This document shows, in pieces, positions 7,072-13,407 of a stretch of 32,083 nt of DNA. Below the pieces are notes generated by a model. It did not search any database. It had not been told where the DNA came from and worked only from the letters and a program-made list of their open reading frames with translations. The DNA is from Alphaproteobacteria bacterium (GTDB lineage Bacteria > Pseudomonadota > Alphaproteobacteria > Rickettsiales > SXRF01), in assembly GCA_020054105.1 (NCBI GenBank), contig JAGVLW010000007.1:1-32083 (forward strand), read 5' to 3'. Within the stretch, counting starts at the first letter, position 1, and every line of letters starts with the position of its first letter. The translations under genes were made by a program, and so were the position numbers.

Positions 7072-7737
7072 GATTCTCGCATTGATCGCCTGCCTGTCTG
7101 CCATGCCGATCATCCCACCGTCTTTCATGCCTTCCGGCTAGAGACTGATATCGGCGACAGCCGCGAAGGCACCATCGCCACCTGGGATTTGAACGGCTGG
7201 ATCGGCACTGATTACGACAAGCTATGGCTCAAAAGCGAGGGTGAGCGTGTGGACGGCGATACGCACCGAGCCGAGTTCTGGGCGATGTACAGCCGCAATA
7301 TCGCTACGTTCTGGGACGCGCAGGTGGGTATCCGACAGGATACGCAGCCCCATTCAACTTCCTATCTGGTGGCGGGATTCGAGGGGCTTGCGCCGTATTT
7401 CTTCGAGACCGAGGCGCATCTGTTCGTCAGCGATGACGGCGACGTCAGCGTGCGGCTGCGGCAGGAAAACGACCTGCTGATTACCCAGCGGCTAATCTTG
7501 CAGCCTTATCTGGAAGTGAATCTGTTTGCTCAGGATGTGCCGGAACTGGAGGTGGGATCGGGACTGGCGGACGGAGAAATAGGCATACAGATGCGCTACG
7601 AGATCACCCGTAAATTCGCGCCTTATGTGGATGTAAGCTACGAACGGAAGTTCGGAGAAACCGCAGCGTTGGCGCGGAGGTCAAACGAACATCACGATGA
7701 TTTCGTCGCCAGCATCGGCTTACGGCTGATGTTTTAG
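7061..7737 (+). pseudogene. copB: copB, outer-membrane copper-resistance protein B, frameshifted near the N-terminus
   Basis: From ATG 7061 the frame encodes a signal-peptide-like 'MRTKILALIACLSAMPII' and stops after 26 codons. The rest of CopB lies in another frame: 'HPTVFHAFRLETDIGDSREG...WDLNGWIGTDYDKLWLKSEGE' through 'VSYERKFGETAALARR...VASIGLRLMF'. That frame is open from just after the copA stop to 7737. A single indel at about 7100-7115 would join signal peptide and barrel. The Met/His-rich segment usual between them is also short or absent. Without the frameshift it would be an outer-membrane beta-barrel that binds copper. As read, only a TTG at 7189 could start the barrel, without export signal. 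A sequencing error is an alternative. Confidence 0.72.
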
Positions 7738-7746
7738 GAGAACAAC

Positions 7747-8316
7747 ATGATAGAAATCATCCCCAACTGGCATCCGATTTTCGTGCATTTCACGATTGGT
7801 CTCTTAAGCATCTCCGCGCTGTTCTATCTGGTCGGGGCGGTGCTGAAAAAGGAACAGCTCCTTATCGTTGCCCGCTGGAATCTGTGGATCGGCGCGCTCA
7901 TCACCATCGGCACCGTGCTGGCGGGCTGGTACGCCTATAATACTGTCAATCATGACGGGCCTTCCCACGCGGCCATGACCGACCACCGCAACTGGGCGCT
8001 CGGCACCGCCGCCGTTTTCCTGGTGCTGGCGTTGTGGGCGTTGTGGAAGCAGCGCGGCGCGAAAACTATCAGTTTGGTTTTTGTAGCGGTGATCCTGCTC
8101 GCGGCGGGGATGCTGGCCGTCACCGGCTATAAGGGCGGCGAAGTCGTCTACCGGCACGGCCTCGGTGTCATGCGTATGCCGGAGATGCGTGGCGACGACG
8201 GACACGCCAGCCACGGTCATGAAGGGCACGAGCATGGCGATCACCCTAAAGATGCGAAGCCGGAACTGGAAATGCCTACCCAGGACAAACACGATCATGA
8301 AGGACATCAACATTAA
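7747..8316 (+). CDS. DUF2231 membrane protein with His-rich C-terminal tail
   Basis: This is a 189-aa protein with four hydrophobic segments (residues about 10-32, 42-62, 80-100, 106-122). The opening 'IPNWHPIFVHFTIGLLSISALFYLVGAVL' is typical of DUF2231, a family often found beside copper genes. After the last helix comes a hydrophilic tail (about 140-189) with 'HASHGHEGHEHGDHPKD' and 'QDKHDHEGHQH', a likely metal-binding region. It starts 9 bp after copB with a TAGGAG ribosome-binding site and is followed closely by the TRASH-like gene, so it belongs to the copper operon. Specific function is unknown. Confidence 0.8.
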   Translation: MIEIIPNWHPIFVHFTIGLLSISALFYLVGAVLKKEQLLIVARWNLWIGALITIGTVLAGWYAYNTVNHDGPSHAAMTDHRNWALGTAAVFLVLALWALWKQRGAKTISLVFVAVILLAAGMLAVTGYKGGEVVYRHGLGVMRMPEMRGDDGHASHGHEGHEHGDHPKDAKPELEMPTQDKHDHEGHQH

Positions 8317-8330
8317 CAAGGAGAAAATCT

Positions 8331-8705
8331 ATGAAACCGATAATCAGAATATTCTTAATCCTCATGGCTGTCGCTTTGCCGGTCGGCGCGTATGCTGCTG
8401 ACGCATTAAAAAAGGTCGAGCCGCAATATGTCTGCATGATCAACAACAAGCTGTTCGACAAGCCGCAGATTCCCGTAACAGTAGGCGGAAAAACCTATTA
8501 CGGCTGCTGCCCGATGTGCAAAGAAAAGCTGGAGAAGAGCGCCGAGGCGCGCAGCGCAGCCGATCCCGTCAGCAGAAAAACGGTCGATAAAGCCACCGCC
8601 GTCATCGGCGCGGCGGCGGACGGAACCGTGCATTATTTTGAGAACGAAGAAAACTTGCAGAAATTCGGCGGGGCGCATCACGATCACGGCGGGCATAAGC
8701 ATTGA
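8331..8705 (+). CDS. Small periplasmic TRASH/YHS-like metal-binding protein
   Basis: This is a 124-aa protein with a Sec signal ('MKPIIRIFLILMAVALPVGAYA'). Its compact cysteine motif 'CMINNKLF...YYGCCPMCKEKLEKS' resembles TRASH/YHS metal-binding domains. The C-terminus is His-rich ('GGAHHDHGGHKH'). It probably binds copper in the periplasm, as a chaperone or buffer for the oxidase and efflux systems; this is inferred from motif and context. It has a good AAGGAG site and is the last gene of the copA-copB-DUF2231 group. Confidence 0.72.
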   Translation: MKPIIRIFLILMAVALPVGAYAADALKKVEPQYVCMINNKLFDKPQIPVTVGGKTYYGCCPMCKEKLEKSAEARSAADPVSRKTVDKATAVIGAAADGTVHYFENEENLQKFGGAHHDHGGHKH

Positions 8706-8729
8706 GAAACCGCCGGTTCATTTTTGTGG

Positions 8730-8761
8730 TTGACCCTGGACTATAGTCCAGGGGGTAGGGT
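8730..8761 (+). promoter_or_regulatory. MerR-type promoter/operator upstream of the Crp/Fnr-family gene
   Basis: A perfect 20-bp palindrome, CCCTGGACTATAGTCCAGGG (8734-8753), sits between a -35 TTGACC (8730-8735) and a -10 TAGGGT (8756-8761). The spacer is an over-long 20 bp. This is the classic design of promoters activated by MerR-family metal regulators. The nearest downstream gene is the Crp/Fnr regulator, whose ATG is 56 bp away. The MerR-family protein encoded at 10364 is the obvious candidate regulator. Confidence 0.8.
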
Positions 8762-8816
8762 TGTATTATAACCTATTAAGTTTATTATAAAAATAATCTG
8801 ACAAAACGAAGGGACA

Positions 8817-9551
8817 ATGGCGCAGAGAACAGAAAATATACAAGCGTGGCTGAAAGCGCTGCCGCTCTTTTCATCGCTCAAAGAGGGCGATGTCGCCGAT
8901 CTATTCCATCGTTCGCAGGTGAAGGAACTGGCGAAGGGAGATACGCTGTTTCTGCAGGGCGAGCCCGCCGGGAATTTTTACATCGTGATTTCCGGCTGGA
9001 TCAAGCTGTTCCGCGAAACCGGCGACGGCCATGAATCCGTAGCCGGTCTTTGCACCGCAGAGGATACGTTCGGAGAGGCGGTGCTCTATCAGGGTTCTAC
9101 CTATCCATTCGGCGCGCAAGCGGTGGAACCATCGCGGGCGCTGCGCGTCCCGGCTGCCGCCGTCAAGGAACTGATCCAGCGCAACGGCGACTTTGCCGCC
9201 ACCATGATCCAGGCTATGTCGCAGCGCATGCAGACGCTGGAACTGCAAGTCGAGCATCTGAAGATGATGACCGCGCCGCAGCGCATCGGCTGTTTCCTGC
9301 TCAAGCTCTGCCGGGGTAAATCCATGCACAACGTCGAATTGGCGCTGCCTTATGACAAAGGTCTGGTCGCCGCGCTGCTTGGCATCAAGCTGGAAACATT
9401 TTCCCGCTCGCTGCACCAATTAAAGCCGGTCGGCATTGAGGTGAACGGCCCAGCGGTGATTATCGCCGATGTTCAGAAATTGCGGGATTACGCCTGCGCC
9501 AGCTGTTCAACCGTACCGGAGGAATGCAACAAGGAATCCGGTAAGAAATAA
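8817..9551 (+). CDS. Crp/Fnr-family transcriptional regulator
   Basis: This is a 244-aa regulator with an N-terminal cyclic-nucleotide-binding-like beta-barrel (residues about 15-130, 'LFLQGEPAGNFYIVISGWIKLFRE'), a dimerisation helix ('MIQAMSQRMQTLELQVEHLKMM') and a C-terminal winged helix. The recognition helix 'LETFSRSLHQL' keeps the E..SR pattern used by FNR/DNR proteins to read TTGAT half-sites. The four-cysteine N-terminal cluster of FNR is absent, so it is not a classical Fe-S oxygen sensor; DNR-like haem/NO sensing or another ligand is possible. A Cys cluster at the very C-terminus ('CASCSTVPEEC') is unusual. An AAGGGA ribosome-binding site precedes ATG 8817. Confidence 0.85.
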   Translation: MAQRTENIQAWLKALPLFSSLKEGDVADLFHRSQVKELAKGDTLFLQGEPAGNFYIVISGWIKLFRETGDGHESVAGLCTAEDTFGEAVLYQGSTYPFGAQAVEPSRALRVPAAAVKELIQRNGDFAATMIQAMSQRMQTLELQVEHLKMMTAPQRIGCFLLKLCRGKSMHNVELALPYDKGLVAALLGIKLETFSRSLHQLKPVGIEVNGPAVIIADVQKLRDYACASCSTVPEECNKESGKK

Positions 9552-9555
9552 CAAT

Positions 9556-9984
9556 TTATAAAGTCATACGCGCAGCGATGCTCTGTGCCACTTCATGAGT
9601 GTTCTTTCCGGCGATATCGTCAATAATCTCGGCAATCACCCGGTTATGCACGGCAGGGCTTAACAGGCGCTTGATGGTTTTCAGCGCCGTTTCCGATCCT
9701 ACCAGCACCAGACCGGTGTAATGCCCGCAGGCCAGCGCCGTATCGAGATATTTAGCCAGGCTCTCAGGGCTGCTTGCCTCTTTGCTGCAGCAGCATCCCA
9801 TAGATAGCGGCTCGATCGACTGTCCCGGACGCTGCAGGAACAAATGCACCGTATCGGCATCGAGCGCCACAATCCAGATGACCACATTGCCGATATTCGT
9901 TTCCGCAGATGCGGAAGAGCAGCCTTGCTTATGTGAGCAGCCTGTTTTGACGGCTGCATGGGAACTACACGATTTCGCGTCCAT
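9556..9984 (-). CDS. Host-attachment-family protein (COG5622-like), Cys-rich N-terminus
   Basis: This is a 142-aa protein. The C-terminal part ('LAKYLDTALACGHYTGLVLVGSETALKTIKRLLSPAVHNRVIAEIIDDIAGKNTHEV') matches the 'protein required for attachment to host cells' family, which shows an RNase/eRF1-like fold. Function in free-living bacteria is unclear. The N-terminus is unusually rich in Cys and His (CSS, GCSHKQGCSS, GCCCS), which could bind metal. It is convergent with the Crp/Fnr gene (4-bp gap). Its start at 9984 has AAGGGG upstream and faces the FNR-type box. Confidence 0.65.
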   Translation of the reverse strand: MDAKSCSSHAAVKTGCSHKQGCSSASAETNIGNVVIWIVALDADTVHLFLQRPGQSIEPLSMGCCCSKEASSPESLAKYLDTALACGHYTGLVLVGSETALKTIKRLLSPAVHNRVIAEIIDDIAGKNTHEVAQSIAARMTL

Positions 9985-10061
9985 AAACCCCTTCCATTTT
10001 CGGCGGCTTACATGAATAGCCGTATATGATTCGAGGGTAAGGATAAGTCTCCGATAGTGAT

Positions 10062-10075
10062 TTGATAAATATCAA
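10062..10075. promoter_or_regulatory. FNR/DNR-type box TTGAT-AAAT-ATCAA
   Basis: A perfect TTGAT-N4-ATCAA palindrome lies between the divergent host-attachment-family gene and the 55-aa ORF; it extends to GATTTGATAAATATCAAATC. For the rightward gene its centre is about 30 bp upstream of TATGGT (10100-10105), roughly the spacing of a class II FNR-activated promoter. The Crp/Fnr protein encoded at 8817 is a likely binder. Confidence 0.75.
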
Positions 10076-10154
10076 ATCCAACAAACGCCTTGCGACCTTA
10101 TGGTGGCGCTACTTTGATTGCGAAACATTCTTAACTCTAACCAGCGAGGTCTTT

Positions 10155-10322
10155 ATGCAACGCGCCGCTTTGAAAACCATACCCGTACCGGCAATACCCA
10201 CTCCACGCGAAATCGCATTGTTTCTTCTGGCTCCGCATCGTGAGCCTCTGGAAATTATTGAGAAATGGGATGAAGAAGACAATTTGACTTTAATCAAATA
10301 CTATTCCCCGACCAGCGACTAA
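10155..10322 (+). CDS. Small protein of unknown function (55 aa)
   Basis: The ORF from ATG 10155 has AGGT upstream and encodes 55 residues, 'MQRAALKTIPVPAIPTPREI...' ending 'NLTLIKYYSPTSD'. It is proline-rich at the N-terminus and acidic at the C-terminus. I do not recognise a family. It has no signal peptide or membrane segment. It lies downstream of the FNR-type box and may be its target. The longer in-frame version from 10062 would start inside the box and is less likely. Confidence 0.5.
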   Translation: MQRAALKTIPVPAIPTPREIALFLLAPHREPLEIIEKWDEEDNLTLIKYYSPTSD

Positions 10323-10324
10323 CC

Positions 10325-10357
10325 TTAGCCTTAGACCTATAGTCACACGTCTAGGGA
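10325..10357 (+). promoter_or_regulatory. Possible MerR-type operator in front of the MerR-family gene
   Basis: CCTTAGAC (10329-10336) and GTCTAGGG (10349-10356) form a 7-of-8 inverted repeat around a CTATAG core. They are flanked by TTAGCC (10325) and TAGGGA (10352), echoing the clearer operator at 8730-8761. The dyad ends 7 bp before ATG 10364, so it would serve autoregulation or a leaderless transcript. Confidence 0.4.
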
Positions 10358-10363
10358 AAAGGC

Positions 10364-10804
10364 ATGCGAAAGAATCAGCAAATCACTATCGGGCAACTGG
10401 CGGAAGTATGTGGCATCAACATTGATACGATCCGCTATTACGAGCGCTGTAAACTACTGAAGCCGGAGAGCCGTACTAAGAGCGGCTATCGTATTTATGG
10501 ACAGGAAAGCATCCGACTGGTGGATTTCATCAAGCGCTGTAAATCTCTCGGCTTCACGCTCGACGAAATCGGGAAACTTCTCATGCTGAAATCGTCCAAG
10601 GATGCCACCTGCGCCGAGATGCTGGAGCGTACGCATGCCAAGGTCGAGGACGCCAAGAGACAAGTGAAAGAACTATCGCGCATCGAATCGGCGTTAACTA
10701 AATTGGCCAAGGCCTGTCCCGGCGGCGACATCCCAATCGGTAAATGTCCGATTCTGAATCATCTGTATCCAGATAAAATTAACCAAAAATATTGTGAGGG
10801 ATAA
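10364..10804 (+). CDS. MerR-family metal-responsive regulator
   Basis: This is a 146-aa MerR-family activator/repressor. The N-terminal winged helix is clear ('ITIGQLAEVCGINIDTIRYYERCKLLKPESRTKSGYRIYG'), followed by the long dimerisation helix. Cysteines C83, C118 and C128 lie close to the positions of the three Hg-binding cysteines of Tn501 MerR (82, 117, 126). The metal loop reads 'ACPGGDIPIGKCPIL'. This favours a thiophilic or divalent metal sensor (MerR/ZntR/CadR branch) over a CueR copper sensor, but the exact metal cannot be decided. The last codons overlap candidate ECF promoter site C, so the gene is followed directly by the cus operon promoter. Confidence 0.85.
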   Translation: MRKNQQITIGQLAEVCGINIDTIRYYERCKLLKPESRTKSGYRIYGQESIRLVDFIKRCKSLGFTLDEIGKLLMLKSSKDATCAEMLERTHAKVEDAKRQVKELSRIESALTKLAKACPGGDIPIGKCPILNHLYPDKINQKYCEG

Positions 10805-10821
10805 CATGAAACCCTTCGTAT
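10796..10821 (+). promoter_or_regulatory. Candidate ECF sigma promoter, site C (upstream of the cus operon)
   Basis: TGAGGGATA (10796-10804) and CGTAT (10817-10821) again give GGGAT-N14-CGTA, as at sites A and B. The -35 element overlaps the last two codons and stop of the MerR-family gene. The cusC-like start codon is 44 bp downstream. Confidence 0.62.
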
Positions 10822-10864
10822 CATTTTACATCGCCTTATTAATTCCTTCAAAGAGGGCTGAAAC

Positions 10865-12262
10865 ATGAGAATCATTTGGTTCGCCGGTTCGATATGCGCC
10901 GCTCTGATGCTAGTCAGTCCCGCCTACGCCGAGTCTCTGACGCTGGAGGAATACCTGTCGCAAGTTCGCCAGGCAAACCCTTCCATTCAGTCCGCCCAGT
11001 TTCGCGCCAAGGCACTTGAAAGCCGCGTTGACCCGGCGGGCGCGCTCGACGACCCGTTCATTGCCATGGGCGTGGACGAAGTCGCATTTGGAAGCGGCCC
11101 AGGGTACGCCAGGCGCTACCAGGTCAGCCAGGCCATCCCTTTTCCGGGAAAACTGTCCACTAAATCAGCCATTGCCGAAGACCGGGCAAACTCCGCCAAC
11201 AGCGATGCGGAAACCTTGAAGAGAGAAGTCACCGTCCTCGCAACGCAGGCCTTTTTTCGAGCCTATTACAACCAGAAATCACTCGGCCTGAACGGCAGGC
11301 TGCAAGAAATCCTCAAAGGCACTATCGCCAGCACCAAATCACGATACGAAACGGGAGAGGAAGGACACCACGATCTGCTGCTCGCAAAAATCGAGCTTTC
11401 CGAGCTTGATGTGGACAGGCTCAGGCTTCAAAGAGAGGAAAAAACATTACAAGCCGTCCTTAATGAACTCAGGGAAAAACCTGCAGAGACGCCGCTTGGA
11501 GATTTATCGGTAGTATTCTCCAATAAAGGCCTGGCGGAAAGCGACTTGCCGTTGCTGGAAAACCAGCCTGAACTCAAATCGCTAGATGCTTTCGTGACGC
11601 AGGCCGAAAAGGAAGAAAAGCTTGCCGAACTGGCCTATTATCCTGATTTCGTCATTCAGGGAATGGCGATGGATCCCAGTTCCAACATGATGGACGCCAG
11701 ATCCAATTGGGGCATCATGGTGGGAGTCAATATCCCGCTTTATACCGTGCAGAAACAATCCAAGCTGTTAAACGCCACCATACAGGATAAAAAAGCCGCA
11801 ATCGAGGAGAGACGCAGCCTTGAGAACCGGCTGAATACAGAGCTGGTTACCGCAAAGGAACAGCTTAAAACGGCAAAAGACGTAGTGGAGCTTTATAAAA
11901 GCACGGTGATGCCGACAACCAATCTGGCGGTCGGCAACGCGAAAGCAAGCTATGCGGCGGGCAGCCTGCCGTTGACGGAATATCTGGACACGCTTAAAAC
12001 GCAACGCACGCAGGAACTGGAATACCTGGCGGCTCAAATCGATATCGAACTTGCCAGAACGAGGTTGAAAGAGCTTCTTTCCGCGCCGCCCGTTCTCCGG
12101 CTGGCACCGGCGAAGCCGAGCCTTTTCGGAGGGCGCGGCATGAGCGGCGGCGGCATGGGGTCTGATACCGTGAACATGGGCGGCGGAATGAGCGGCCCGA
12201 CGCGCAAACCCAAAACATCTTCCGGGCCAAGCGAAAGCGGCGGCGGAATGGGAGGAATGTAA
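10865..12262 (+). CDS. cusC: TolC-family outer-membrane efflux protein (CusC-like) with Gly/Met-rich tail
   Basis: This is a 465-aa outer-membrane channel of a tripartite copper/silver efflux pump. It has a signal peptide ('MRIIWFAGSICAALMLVSPAYA') and two TolC repeats ('LTLEEYLSQVRQANPSIQSAQFRAKA', and later 'YAAGSLPLTEYLDTLKTQRTQELEY'). An odd C-terminal extension of about 45 residues is Gly/Met-rich ('GRGMSGGGMGS', 'NMGGGMSGP', 'GGGMGGM'). Such Met motifs often bind Cu(I), and I infer a copper-binding role. Its TAA overlaps the ATG of cusB (12260-12264). It follows ECF site C. Confidence 0.87.
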   Translation: MRIIWFAGSICAALMLVSPAYAESLTLEEYLSQVRQANPSIQSAQFRAKALESRVDPAGALDDPFIAMGVDEVAFGSGPGYARRYQVSQAIPFPGKLSTKSAIAEDRANSANSDAETLKREVTVLATQAFFRAYYNQKSLGLNGRLQEILKGTIASTKSRYETGEEGHHDLLLAKIELSELDVDRLRLQREEKTLQAVLNELREKPAETPLGDLSVVFSNKGLAESDLPLLENQPELKSLDAFVTQAEKEEKLAELAYYPDFVIQGMAMDPSSNMMDARSNWGIMVGVNIPLYTVQKQSKLLNATIQDKKAAIEERRSLENRLNTELVTAKEQLKTAKDVVELYKSTVMPTTNLAVGNAKASYAAGSLPLTEYLDTLKTQRTQELEYLAAQIDIELARTRLKELLSAPPVLRLAPAKPSLFGGRGMSGGGMGSDTVNMGGGMSGPTRKPKTSSGPSESGGGMGGM

Positions 12263-13407
12263 TGCGCATACTGTTTGTGGTTATTTTTTTATGCGTAAGT
12301 GCGAGCGCTTTTGCCCAGTCTCATAGCGAGCATGGCGGTAACATAGAGCCGCCGAAGAAATCCGCGCCGGATGGCAAGACGGCGTCCAAAATGGAAGAAG
12401 CGCGCGTTCCGGTAGAAGTGCCGGCCGAAAGACAGGAAAAAATCGGGCTTAAGGTGGCAAAAGCGGAAAAGAAAAACGTCGAGCATACGATCCGCACCGT
12501 CGGCACGGTGACGGCAGACCAGACAAAGGAAGCGCACGTTCACACCAAGATCAAGGGATGGATTGAAAAGATTTACGCGGACTATGTCGGCAAGCCGGTG
12601 CAAAAGAACCAGCCGCTCTTCGACCTTTACAGCCCCGACCTGGTCGCCACGCAGGAAGAATATCTGGCGGCCCGGCAGCAAGGGGCGATTGGCCGGGAGA
12701 TTGCCGCCACCTCGCGCAACCGGCTGCAATTATGGGGCGTGCCCCAAGCCGAAATCGAACGGCTTGATAAAACGGGAAAGGCGAACCGCACCGTCACGTT
12801 CAATTCTCCCGCCGACGGGTTCATCGTCGAGAAAATGGCGATTCAGGGCATGTATATTACGCCGGACATGCAACTTTACCTCATTACCGATCTGTCGCGC
12901 CTGTGGATCATCATCACCCTTTATGAATACGACGTGGCCGTGATCTCCGTAGGCGACGAAGCAGGCATCAGCCTTCCTTATGACCCCGACAAGCCCTTCA
13001 CCGGCAAAATAAATTACATCTACCCGGAAATCGAACAGGAGACGCGCACCGCCAAGGCGCGCATCGAGGTGGATAATGCAGGCCAGCAACTGAAGCCGGG
13101 AATGTTCGCCAATGTCGAGCTTAGGAAAAACCTGGGCGAGTCCGTTGTCGTTCCCGGCGATGCGGTGATCGATACCGGCAAACGCAGCATCGTTTTCGTG
13201 AAGACCGGCGCTTCCCGTTTTGAGCCGAGAGAAATCAAGGTCGGCCCCCGCATTGAGAACGGCTTCATTATTCTTTCCGGCCTTGAAGGCGGAGAAGAAA
13301 TCGTCGTTAGCGCCAATTTCCTGATCGACGCCGAAAGCAAGCTTCAGGCCGCGATTCAGAAAGGAACCCCTTCACAACCTGGTCACGGCGAACATGGAAA
13401 AAAGTGA
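12262..13407 (+). CDS. cusB: RND efflux periplasmic adaptor, CusB-like
   Basis: This is a 381-aa membrane-fusion protein with an N-terminal signal ('MRILFVVIFLCVSASAFA') and a short His-containing stretch ('SHSEHGG'). The core follows CusB: 'TVGTVTADQTKEAHVHTKIKGWIEKIYADYVGKPVQKNQPLFDLYSPDLVATQEEYL', then 'ITDLSRLWIIITLYEYDVAVISVGDEA' and 'GLEGGEEIVVSANFLIDAESKLQAAI'. It would carry Cu(I)/Ag(I) from the periplasm to the CusA-like pump and hold it to the outer-membrane channel. It overlaps cusC by 1 bp and cusA by 14 bp, so translation is coupled. Confidence 0.9.
   Translation: MRILFVVIFLCVSASAFAQSHSEHGGNIEPPKKSAPDGKTASKMEEARVPVEVPAERQEKIGLKVAKAEKKNVEHTIRTVGTVTADQTKEAHVHTKIKGWIEKIYADYVGKPVQKNQPLFDLYSPDLVATQEEYLAARQQGAIGREIAATSRNRLQLWGVPQAEIERLDKTGKANRTVTFNSPADGFIVEKMAIQGMYITPDMQLYLITDLSRLWIIITLYEYDVAVISVGDEAGISLPYDPDKPFTGKINYIYPEIEQETRTAKARIEVDNAGQQLKPGMFANVELRKNLGESVVVPGDAVIDTGKRSIVFVKTGASRFEPREIKVGPRIENGFIILSGLEGGEEIVVSANFLIDAESKLQAAIQKGTPSQPGHGEHGKK

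Noticed and set aside
8708..8726. Rho-independent terminator after the TRASH-like gene
   Set aside because: AACC-GCC-GGTT followed by TTTTTG has only a 4-bp stem; too weak to call.
10806..10868. Possible 20-aa leader peptide overlapping the cusC start (ATGA)
   Set aside because: The predicted -10 of ECF site C lies inside it, so the transcript would start after its ATG.
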